NCBI GenBank assembly: GCA_018676385.1
Contig: JABHEX010000291.1
Span: 1-6,252, forward strand
Direction of reading: 5' to 3'
Source of the DNA: Akkermansiaceae bacterium
Lineage (GTDB): Bacteria > Verrucomicrobiota > Verrucomicrobiia > Verrucomicrobiales > Akkermansiaceae
Length of the DNA stretch: 6,252 bases
Shown here: positions 1 through 6,252 of the stretch, one piece after another
Position numbering within the stretch: the stretch's first letter is position 1
Layout: every line of letters begins with the position of its first letter
The notes under the pieces: model-generated
What the model was told of the DNA's origin: nothing
The model's database searches: none
Seen by the model: the letters and a program-made list of their open reading frames with translations, nothing else
Position numbers and translations under genes: made by a program

Positions 1-735
1 AGAGCTCTTTCTGATGAGGAAGTTGATCTCATCTACACTGCAGGGATCGTGGTGTCGCATTACGCCGCTAAATTAAACCCCAAAGAGCGCATTAAGCCGA
101 TTGTGGCTGGGGCTATTGAATTCTCTAATCTCGCCAACAAATTTATTACTGAGAGCGGCACATCAGATATTAACAACTATACGTTTATTATGGCTCCGCT
201 CCGAATTCAATCAGATCTCGGGGCGTTTAAGCAATTAGCCGATGCTAAGAGCATTCACGCATTAGTAGATGAAAAAGTGGTTAAGGTTCTGGGTGATGAT
301 GTGAAAAAAGAGATCGCTAACCTTGATCAAAAAATTGGTGTATCTCTTACGATTATTCCAGCACAACCAAAGGCATCTACTATCTTGGCAAGTCTTCCCG
401 AAAATGTTGTAAATGTATATCTTACATTACTACCTAACATGACACAGGTAGAACGGCATCTATTGATAAAGGGACTCGCCGAGCGCGGCATCAGAACTTT
501 TTCTATGATTGGTATTTCTGATGTTGAGGCAGGTGCTTTCGCTACATTATCAGCAGGAACTGGACAGGCATTTTTTCGTCGTACGGCAATCAATATCCAC
601 CAATTACTCTCAGGTATAGGCACGGATTTACTTCCCGTTGTGCTAAACAGCTATGATAAAATGACAATTAATTTGGCGGTAGCGAAGCAGCTTGGGTGGT
701 CACCTGATTATGATACTACTCTCTCGGCTCACTTT
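1..735 (+). other. ABC_sub_bind-like periplasmic binding domain fused to TolC (domain within the first gene)
   Basis: This stretch encodes alternating alpha/beta sequence quite unlike TolC helices: hydrophobic strands such as VDLIYTAG, IKPIVAGA, SIHALV, VSLTIIPA, NVVNVYLTLL and IRTFSMIG, spaced by amphipathic helices. This is the rhythm of a two-lobed periplasmic binding protein. The block DVEAGAFATLS followed by RRTAINIHQLLSG, then LLPVVLNSYDKMTINLAVAKQLGW, matches the order seen at the end of ABC_sub_bind proteins (a G-ALAS-like turn, a helix ending in L-G, Pro-Val, then I-N-x-x-x-A-x-x-L-G). About 245 residues are visible; the family is near 290, so the first strands are probably upstream. 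In a TolC trimer the N-terminus is periplasmic, so three copies would surround the channel. The ligand is unknown, and the domain could be purely structural. Confidence 0.7.
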
Positions 736-2130
736 ATGAACAGCGAGGTATATCAAAAATCAGCAGGTAATTTGACACTTAGTTTGGCCATGAAAATGGC
801 GTCTAAATTGAATCCAGATGTGATTGCTGCGCGGGCAGCACAGAGAGCAGCTACGTTCAGGGCTAATAGCTTGAAGACAAATTTCAGTCCGCGAATTGAC
901 TTAGGGGGTAATGTGGGTGTTCGGGGGGTAAATGATAGAATTAATCCTCTAACTACTCCATATCATGCTGAATCAGGATCATTAGGGATCGAGGTTAGTC
1001 AACTGCTATACAGTGATCGAATCTACAGTCAGATTAAATCACAAATACAAGTAGCTGAAGCTGCGAAATACGACAATGAATCAGCAAGACTTGATGTCAT
1101 TCAATCAGCAGGCGAAAGTTACCTGGATGTTCTCAATGCTGAGGCGCTGTGGAAGATTGAAAAAGAAAACCTGATTCTTTCTGAAAACAGCTTACGGCTT
1201 GCAAAATTGCGGCGTGACATTGGAGCGGCTGAGGCTTCGGAGGTGTTTCGTTGGCAAGCCAATGTTGCTCAGGCTAAATCATTGCTCCTGCAGCGTGATG
1301 CTATACGAAAAACTGCGCGCCTTCAGCTTAACACTGACCTTGCTGTGAATAGGACAAGCCACTGGTCGCTTGCGGATATCACTCTTGGTAATCATGAGTT
1401 CTACTTTATGGATGAAGAAATTCGTCCAATCGTACGTGATCTGAGTGGATTGGGTGTGTTTACGAGTTTCATTCAAAGTCTTGCCAAGCATCGCTCGCCT
1501 GAGATTAAATCATTCGATTATACGCTTCGCTCTCAAGGTATTCTTCTCACTGAGCGGGCAAGAAGATACTTACGCCCCGAGATAAATATCTCTGCAGGAT
1601 TAAGTCAAATTATACAAGGCGCCGACAGTGTGCGGCGTGATTCTCAAACCGAGTGGACTGTGGGCATAGGCTTTACTATGCCCTTGTGGGAGGGAGGGCT
1701 AAGAAAGACGGAGATGAACGAAATTGAAGCTCTAATTGATCAGCTAAATGCACATCGGCAGAAGGCAATTTTTCTCATAGAGCAGAGGGCTCTTGGTGCT
1801 GTTTATGCTATGTCGGCCAGCCACCCGAGCATGCGCCTTAGTCGCCAGGCACGTGAATTTTCGGAGAAAAACTATGAGGTGGTTAGGGCTAAATACTCAC
1901 AGGGTGCAGTGAGTATTGTGGAGATTCTTGATGCACAAGAGCAACTACTTAGCCTTAAGAAATCTGAAGTAACATCGATCTATGAGTATACTAAAGATAT
2001 TATCGCCGTACAACGTGCTATGGGTTGGTATGAATACGAAAAAACAGCCGCTCAGAAAAAAGAATGGACGCAGTGGTTGAAGAACTATTTCAAAACTGGA
2101 TCTATTTATGTCAAACCAGTCAGCCGGTAA
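1..2130 (+). CDS. TolC-family outer-membrane efflux channel with N-terminal ABC_sub_bind-like domain (5'-partial)
   Basis: Outer-membrane exit duct of a tripartite efflux pump. The frame is open from base 1 (709 codons visible), so the true start and signal peptide lie upstream; the GTG at 49 is internal, since conserved-looking sequence (VDLIYTAG) precedes it. Visible codons 1-245 resemble a periplasmic ABC_sub_bind domain, ending in the typical TINLAVAKQLGW block (codons 223-234). Codons ~256-690 are the TolC fold with two repeats. Repeat 1 starts at LNPDVIAARAA (~270) and has a beta-hairpin region ending in QLLYSDR (334-340), then long coiled-coil helices. Repeat 2 starts at SPEI (~499), with PLWEGG (561-566) and the AKYSQGAVSIVEILDAQ helix (630-646), a hallmark of the family. 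A helical linker (~455-498) joins the repeats. Ordinary TolC proteins are about 420-500 residues, so this one is much longer. The adaptor gene follows after 22 bases. TolC assignment is very secure; the N-terminal domain assignment rests on recalled family patterns. Confidence 0.93.
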   Translation, partial: RALSDEEVDLIYTAGIVVSHYAAKLNPKERIKPIVAGAIEFSNLANKFITESGTSDINNYTFIMAPLRIQSDLGAFKQLADAKSIHALVDEKVVKVLGDDVKKEIANLDQKIGVSLTIIPAQPKASTILASLPENVVNVYLTLLPNMTQVERHLLIKGLAERGIRTFSMIGISDVEAGAFATLSAGTGQAFFRRTAINIHQLLSGIGTDLLPVVLNSYDKMTINLAVAKQLGWSPDYDTTLSAHFMNSEVYQKSAGNLTLSLAMKMASKLNPDVIAARAAQRAATFRANSLKTNFSPRIDLGGNVGVRGVNDRINPLTTPYHAESGSLGIEVSQLLYSDRIYSQIKSQIQVAEAAKYDNESARLDVIQSAGESYLDVLNAEALWKIEKENLILSENSLRLAKLRRDIGAAEASEVFRWQANVAQAKSLLLQRDAIRKTARLQLNTDLAVNRTSHWSLADITLGNHEFYFMDEEIRPIVRDLSGLGVFTSFIQSLAKHRSPEIKSFDYTLRSQGILLTERARRYLRPEINISAGLSQIIQGADSVRRDSQTEWTVGIGFTMPLWEGGLRKTEMNEIEALIDQLNAHRQKAIFLIEQRALGAVYAMSASHPSMRLSRQAREFSEKNYEVVRAKYSQGAVSIVEILDAQEQLLSLKKSEVTSIYEYTKDIIAVQRAMGWYEYEKTAAQKKEWTQWLKNYFKTGSIYVKPVSR

Positions 2131-2152
2131 CCCATTATTTACAACTATCAAC
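2131..2152 (+). other. Short intergenic gap before the adaptor gene
   Basis: There are 22 bases between the TolC stop (TAA, 2128-2130) and the preferred adaptor start (ATG, 2153). The stretch is A/T-rich and contains no GGAG-like ribosome-binding site, no hairpin and no promoter-like pair of boxes. The downstream gene is therefore probably translated from the same transcript, either by coupling to the upstream gene or by an SD-independent mechanism. Confidence 0.6.
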
Positions 2153-2212
2153 ATGCAGCGTTCTAAAATTATAATCACATTAGCGGTTCTCACCGTAACA
2201 TTGTTCTCATGT
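2153..2212 (+). other. Lipoprotein signal peptide with lipobox (adaptor)
   Basis: The first 20 codons give a basic n-region (Arg3, Lys5), a hydrophobic core from Ile6 to Phe18 and the lipobox Leu17-Phe18-Ser19-Cys20. Signal peptidase II would cleave before Cys20 (codon 2210-2212), which becomes lipidated. After it comes a short flexible Ser/Lys-rich linker. This site is the main reason for preferring the start at 2153 over 2108. Confidence 0.88.
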
Positions 2213-3199
2213 TCAAAAAAAGAGCAGCTTGCTGATTCTAAACCTCGATCTGTGATAACTCATACGGTCCAGTCTCCTCAATTGAAAACACTGCGTAAAT
2301 TTAATGGAGTCACCAAAGCGTCTAATTCTGCTGAACTTGGATTTGAGATTACTGGTCGTATCATTGAGCTCCCAGCTGTTAGTGGTAAACAATATGGTAA
2401 GGGGGCGATTTTAGCCAAGCTAGATACTGCCTCATTCGAGGCCCTGTTACGACAGGCTCAGGCCGAGGCTGCTCGCTCAAAACAGGAGCTCATCCGCGTG
2501 CAGCAGCTCTTTGAATCAGATAATTCAAGCAAATCTAACCTAGATCAAGCTATTGCGGCGCACAAGAGTGCGGTCGCTGCTGTGCAGGCTGCTGATCAAA
2601 ATGTTTCTAACGGCGTGTTGCGGATGCCTTACAATGGCGTCATCGGTGATGTGCTCAAAGAAAAGCAAGAAGTTGTAAGCGCAGGCATGACGGTATTGCT
2701 TGTTCAAGGCGAAGGGCCAATGGAAATCGATATTGGTGTGACTTCTAAATACATAAATGCTGTGAAAGTAGGAATGAAAGCCAAGGTTATCTTACCAGGC
2801 ATCAGCAAGAAACTACTCAATGCCACGGTAACAAAGGTTTCGCCCCAGGCATCTGAAAACACCACTTATCCCGTAACATTAACAATTCAAGCTGATGATT
2901 TAAAGATACGGGATGGGCTCGATGGTGAAGTTACACTCACTTTACCCAGCTCGAATGCTACATTAGTTCGTGTACCTATTTCTTGCATTGTAGGTGCTGC
3001 TGGTGATCAACGATACGTGTTTGTTATCAAAAAATTGAATAATCAGCTAGGGGTCGTCGAGAAGAGAATTATCAAGGCGGGCGCTCTTGCGAACAATGCA
3101 ATGGTTGAAGTGATTGATGGACTGTCAGCTGGAGAAGTCATTCTGGCGCGTGGCGTACACCAAATTCAAGCCGGTACGAATGTCAGTCTTTCCGAATAA
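2153..3199 (+). CDS. RND efflux periplasmic adaptor subunit, lipoprotein (membrane fusion protein)
   Basis: Adaptor bridging the RND permease to the TolC channel in the periplasm; 348 residues from the ATG at 2153. That start is chosen because it puts a textbook lipoprotein signal at the N-terminus: charged MQRSK, a hydrophobic core and the lipobox LFSC with the lipidated Cys at residue 20. An in-frame ATG at 2108 would overlap the TolC gene by 23 bases and add 15 polar residues before the signal. The order after the signal is typical: first half of the lipoyl/barrel-sandwich domain (AELGFEITGRI to AKLD, ~60-91); a short alpha-helical hairpin rich in Ala, Gln and Lys (~94-153); the second lipoyl half at LRMPYNGVIGDV (156-167); beta-barrel (~185-265); and a membrane-proximal domain to the end. 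The F-N-G-V-T-K-A-S start of the core (50-57) is characteristic of RND adaptors. The hairpin is short, so it may contact the channel only at its tips. Ser at +2 after the Cys does not signal inner-membrane retention by the E. coli Lol rule, which may not apply here. Confidence 0.93.
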   Translation: MQRSKIIITLAVLTVTLFSCSKKEQLADSKPRSVITHTVQSPQLKTLRKFNGVTKASNSAELGFEITGRIIELPAVSGKQYGKGAILAKLDTASFEALLRQAQAEAARSKQELIRVQQLFESDNSSKSNLDQAIAAHKSAVAAVQAADQNVSNGVLRMPYNGVIGDVLKEKQEVVSAGMTVLLVQGEGPMEIDIGVTSKYINAVKVGMKAKVILPGISKKLLNATVTKVSPQASENTTYPVTLTIQADDLKIRDGLDGEVTLTLPSSNATLVRVPISCIVGAAGDQRYVFVIKKLNNQLGVVEKRIIKAGALANNAMVEVIDGLSAGEVILARGVHQIQAGTNVSLSE

Positions 3200-3213
3200 A
3201 TTCTTCTCGATTT
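3200..3213 (+). other. Short intergenic gap before the RND permease gene
   Basis: There are 14 bases between the adaptor stop (TAA, 3197-3199) and the permease ATG (3214). The gap is pyrimidine-rich (TTCTTCTC) and has no purine-rich ribosome-binding site. Such close spacing implies one transcript and probably coupled translation, keeping the subunits in proportion. Confidence 0.6.
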
Positions 3214-6200
3214 ATGCTCAACATCTTTAAATACGTTCTCAAAAATAACCGAACTACTCTGGTTTTCTACGCCATCATCATGATGGTGGGTGTGCAGTCA
3301 TTCATCAATATTGGCAGGCAAGAGTATCCTTCATTTACTATTCGCACAGCTGTGGTTATCACACAGTATCCTGGGCGATCAGCGGTGCAGGTCGAGGAGG
3401 AAGTTACCGAGCCACTTGAGCAAGCGATTCGTAAGATATCTGAAATAAAGAATATCAAATCCACATCCAAGGCGGGTGTATCCATCATCAATGTCAATAT
3501 CAGGGATGAATTCTTTAACCTTCAGCCTATTTGGCAGAACATGCGGAACAAAGTAGGCAATGTGAGGTTGCCTGACGGCGCTCAGATACCGTACATCAAC
3601 GATGAGTTTGGTGATGTTTTTCCATATCTTTATGCGCTTTCTGGTGATGGCTACACAGACCGTGAGATAATTGCATATGCTGAGAGTATTAGGGATCAAC
3701 TGTTGACGGTAGACGGCGTATCTAAGGTTAATTTCCACGGGCTGCAAGAAGAGCGGATCTATGTCGATTTCTCTAATAGTAAGCTGGCTGCTAGTGGATT
3801 AACACCTCAAGCCATAGCCCAATCCCTGCAGGAACAGAACGCTGTTTCTAATAGTGGAAATGTTCTTGTTGGTAATGAACGTCTGACTGTAGTTACCAGT
3901 GGCGAATATGAAAGTCTCGAGGAACTGAAAGAGACAAATCTAGTAGGTAATGACGGCGTTATTTTTAGGTTATCTGATCTAGCATCTATTACGCGGTCTC
4001 CGGTAGAGCCTGCTGCGAAATTTGCACACTACAACGGTCAAAGAGTGATCTGTATCGCGGTGTCAATGATGGAGGGCAACAATGTTTCAGAGATAGGTGA
4101 GAATGTTGCTGAGAAAATACAAGAAATTGAGAAGGCTTTGCCATTGGGTATAAAAATACAAAGCTCATTTTTCCAACCACGATATGTCGATCAATCAGTA
4201 AGAGACTTTTTAGTCAACTTAGCACAAGCATTTACATTTGTGGCAGTTGTGATGCTTATTTTTGCTGGATGGAGGATTTCAGCAATAGTTGCTCTTCTTG
4301 TTCCGTCGGCTGTATTGTTTAGTTTTGCTATGATGCCCAGCTTTGACATCGAATTGGAAATGATGTCCATTGCTGCGCTCATCATTGCCCTTGGATTACT
4401 TGTTGATAATGCTGTTGTTATTTCTGAGCAAATTCTCGTGCGTATGGGCCAGGGGCAGGACCGCAGAGATGCGTGTATAGGAGCAGTTCAGAATCTTATT
4501 ATCCCGTTACTTGCCGCCAGCGCTACTACTATTGCTGCATTCTCTCCTATTGCACTTGCTTCGGGTGGAACTAGCGAGTTTACCTATAGCCTTTTTGCCG
4601 TGGTCTCTATGACTTTGCTGAGCAGTTGGGTGCTTTCGATTACCATCATACCGCTATTTTGTTTCTATTTTTTGAAGCCTCTCAAGAAGGATACTTTTGT
4701 TGGTGAAATGCTTAATAAACTTTACGCACCTTATGAGCGTTTTTTGCGTTTTGCTGTTAGCAAACGTTGGGCTGTACCCGTCGTGATTCTTTTGCTGACT
4801 ATTGTTGCGGGTTGGGGGTTCAAGTTTATACCTAATATTTTCTTTCCGCCTAGTGATCGAGGACAATGCATTGTTGATTTTTCGCTACCGCTCGGAACAG
4901 ATATATCCGAGACTGAAGATCAGATCAATATGCTCGAACAATGGTTGCTGACCGATAAAAAAAACCAGGTCGAAAGTGTTTCAAGTTGGATCGGTGAGGG
5001 TGGGCCCCGTTGGTATTTGTCGCTCAGCGTGGAGCAGGCTAATCCGAACTATGGGCTACTCTCTGTCCTAACGCGTACTGATAATCCCGAGGATGTAAAA
5101 AAATTAGTTGATGCAATTAACAAATACTCAGCGCAGCATTTTCCTGATGCTCGGGTATCTGCCAAGACTCTAGAAGTAGGCCCTGCTGTAGGGGATCCTA
5201 TCCAATTAAAGCTATTTGGACGTGATCTTGAAGAAATGTATCGCATTCGAGATCAGATCATCACTGAGATGAAGCAGGTAAGTGGGTTGTATGCCATATA
5301 TGATGACTGGGGTGCATGGACTAAACAAATATCAATCAATCCAAATTTGGCGCAGGCCCAGCGACTAGGGTTGACGAGCAGTAGTATTGCTTCAGCTATT
5401 AATACTCAATACAAGGGTCTTGGAGCCACTAATTATCGTGATGGGGATAAGTCCATTCCTGTCCTATTGCGATCTGATAGAGATTACCGTTCATCTCCAG
5501 AGCGAATTAAAGAAATGCCTATATACGGATCTGTCGGCGGCCATGTACCCCTCAGTCAGGTGGCTGATGTTAGTTTAGATATTCTCCCCGGCTCTATTTT
5601 ACGTGAGGATACCCTGCGAGTGATGACGATTAAAGCAAGGGTTCAAGGGCGCTACGCAAGTGATGCTCTCGCCGAGATCCGCCCAAGAATCCAAAAGCTT
5701 CTTGATGCTGATGAGTGGCCTTCAGATTATGAAATAAGTTTTGCAGGTGAGTCAGAAGAGAGTGCAGAGGCTCAGGGGAGTATTGGTGCTGCAATGCCGG
5801 TTGCTCTCTCCATTTTGGCTATCATCCTTATAGCACAATTCAATAGCGTGCGTCGTTTTGGTATAATCATGCTTACCATTCCGCCAATGATGATTGGAGT
5901 GACTGCTGGTTTACTAATCACAGGTTCGACTTTCGGCTTCATGACGATGCTTGGAATCATAGCTTTGATGGGGATCATAGTTAATAACGCCATTTTAATG
6001 ATTGATGAGACGGACACACAGATCGCTGGTGGGCTGGATGTTATCAATGGTATTATAGAGGCCTCCAAATCACGATTAAGACCTATTTTAATGACAACTG
6101 TTACCACTATCATTGGATTACTGCCGCTCGCAATCAGTGGTGGTGATATGTGGAATTCCATGGCGTATGCCATGATGTTTGGACTAGGATTTGCCACCAT

Positions 6201-6252
6201 CTTGACGCTGGTTTTATGCCCTGTGCTATATTCGCTATTACTGCATAAGAAG
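3214..6252 (+). CDS. Efflux RND transporter permease subunit, HAE-1-like (3'-partial, nearly complete)
   Basis: Inner-membrane proton-driven pump of the resistance-nodulation-division superfamily. The frame is open for 1013 codons from the ATG at 3214 to the window end with no stop or frameshift. The family is about 1010-1050 residues and the visible end (VLCPVLYSLLLHKK) is the usual C-terminal region, so few codons are missing. Twelve membrane segments can be placed: TM1 ~15-31, first periplasmic loop ~32-330, TM2-TM6 ~334-488, TM7 ~520-538, second loop ~539-858, TM8-TM12 ~862-1008. Porter-domain signatures include FGDVF (132-136), FFPPSDRGQ (543-551), GEGGPRWYL (594-602) and NPNYG (610-614). 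By memory these group it with a subfamily of drug/solvent exporters that may include Pseudomonas TriC, rather than with AcrB itself or the metal pump CzcA. Proton-relay positions are Asp398-Asn399 in TM4, Asn924 in TM10 where AcrB has Lys940, and Arg954 and Thr961 in TM11, matching AcrB Arg971 and Thr978. Substrate unknown; multidrug, solvent, lipid or metabolite export are all possible. Confidence 0.95.
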   Translation, partial: MLNIFKYVLKNNRTTLVFYAIIMMVGVQSFINIGRQEYPSFTIRTAVVITQYPGRSAVQVEEEVTEPLEQAIRKISEIKNIKSTSKAGVSIINVNIRDEFFNLQPIWQNMRNKVGNVRLPDGAQIPYINDEFGDVFPYLYALSGDGYTDREIIAYAESIRDQLLTVDGVSKVNFHGLQEERIYVDFSNSKLAASGLTPQAIAQSLQEQNAVSNSGNVLVGNERLTVVTSGEYESLEELKETNLVGNDGVIFRLSDLASITRSPVEPAAKFAHYNGQRVICIAVSMMEGNNVSEIGENVAEKIQEIEKALPLGIKIQSSFFQPRYVDQSVRDFLVNLAQAFTFVAVVMLIFAGWRISAIVALLVPSAVLFSFAMMPSFDIELEMMSIAALIIALGLLVDNAVVISEQILVRMGQGQDRRDACIGAVQNLIIPLLAASATTIAAFSPIALASGGTSEFTYSLFAVVSMTLLSSWVLSITIIPLFCFYFLKPLKKDTFVGEMLNKLYAPYERFLRFAVSKRWAVPVVILLLTIVAGWGFKFIPNIFFPPSDRGQCIVDFSLPLGTDISETEDQINMLEQWLLTDKKNQVESVSSWIGEGGPRWYLSLSVEQANPNYGLLSVLTRTDNPEDVKKLVDAINKYSAQHFPDARVSAKTLEVGPAVGDPIQLKLFGRDLEEMYRIRDQIITEMKQVSGLYAIYDDWGAWTKQISINPNLAQAQRLGLTSSSIASAINTQYKGLGATNYRDGDKSIPVLLRSDRDYRSSPERIKEMPIYGSVGGHVPLSQVADVSLDILPGSILREDTLRVMTIKARVQGRYASDALAEIRPRIQKLLDADEWPSDYEISFAGESEESAEAQGSIGAAMPVALSILAIILIAQFNSVRRFGIIMLTIPPMMIGVTAGLLITGSTFGFMTMLGIIALMGIIVNNAILMIDETDTQIAGGLDVINGIIEASKSRLRPILMTTVTTIIGLLPLAISGGDMWNSMAYAMMFGLGFATILTLVLCPVLYSLLLHKK

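Noticed and set aside
49..51. GTG as the start codon of the TolC-family gene
   Set aside because: The frame is open to base 1 and the codons before it (VDLIYTAG) continue the alpha/beta pattern of the N-terminal domain. The position has no ribosome-binding site, and starting there would leave an exported protein without a signal peptide.
327..623. 98-codon open frame on the minus strand
   Set aside because: It is antisense to the binding-protein-like domain, which has convincing coding content on the + strand; the reverse translation resembles no known protein.
3379..3747. 122-codon open frame on the minus strand
   Set aside because: It is entirely antisense to the first porter domain of the permease, whose frame shows clear family motifs; there is no independent evidence of a gene.
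4405..4410. Asn in place of the second TM4 Asp as a sign of a dead transporter
   Set aside because: The paired TM10 Asn and the conserved remainder of TM4 and TM11 match a common functional-looking RND subclass, so a loss of function is not supported.
6115..6185. Imperfect repeated CCATGG/CCATGATG words near the permease 3' end
   Set aside because: They follow from Met/Ala-rich codons of TM12 and form neither a stable hairpin nor a regular repeat array.
5772..6200. 142-codon open frame on the minus strand
   Set aside because: It lies antisense to the TM8-TM12 part of the permease. Its Ile/Met/Pro-rich translation is what hydrophobic codons give when read backwards, and it shows no recognisable motif.
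3214..6252. Possible frameshift or pseudogene in the permease
   Set aside because: I read the frame codon by codon to the window end and found no stop. All twelve membrane segments and both porter loops are present, so the gene is merely cut by the window edge.

Overview
The window holds one co-directional three-gene operon, all on the + strand, encoding a complete tripartite RND efflux pump: an outer-membrane TolC-type channel (1-2130, 5' end outside the window), a periplasmic adaptor lipoprotein (2153-3199) and an inner-membrane RND permease (3214-6252, last few codons outside the window). More than 99% of the window is coding. Only two short gaps (2131-2152 and 3200-3213) separate the genes, and I see no promoter, terminator, RNA gene, mobile element or CRISPR array.

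The organism must be a diderm (Gram-negative-type) bacterium, because it has an outer-membrane channel and a lipobox-containing adaptor. Base composition is moderate (mid-40s % G+C by eye) and none of the visible gene starts has a convincing Shine-Dalgarno sequence. This would fit several diderm phyla, and I cannot place it further from this sequence.

The most unusual gene is the first. Ahead of an ordinary two-repeat TolC fold it carries roughly 245 visible residues that look like a periplasmic substrate-binding domain of the ABC_sub_bind type (the family of orphan ABC-transporter binding proteins). The reading frame is open to base 1, so the domain and its signal peptide begin upstream. The apparent GTG start at 49 is not the real start. 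This would be an exit duct with its own built-in ligand-binding module. I recall similar long TolC-family proteins in other bacteria, but I know of no functional study.

The expected mechanism is that the RND permease (12 membrane segments and two large periplasmic loops) takes substrate from the periplasm or outer leaflet and pushes it through the adaptor-sealed TolC channel, powered by the proton-motive force. The permease belongs to an HAE-1-like subclass whose proton-relay residues differ from AcrB: one Asp of the TM4 pair is Asn and the TM10 Lys is Asn. Substrate identity cannot be read from the sequence.
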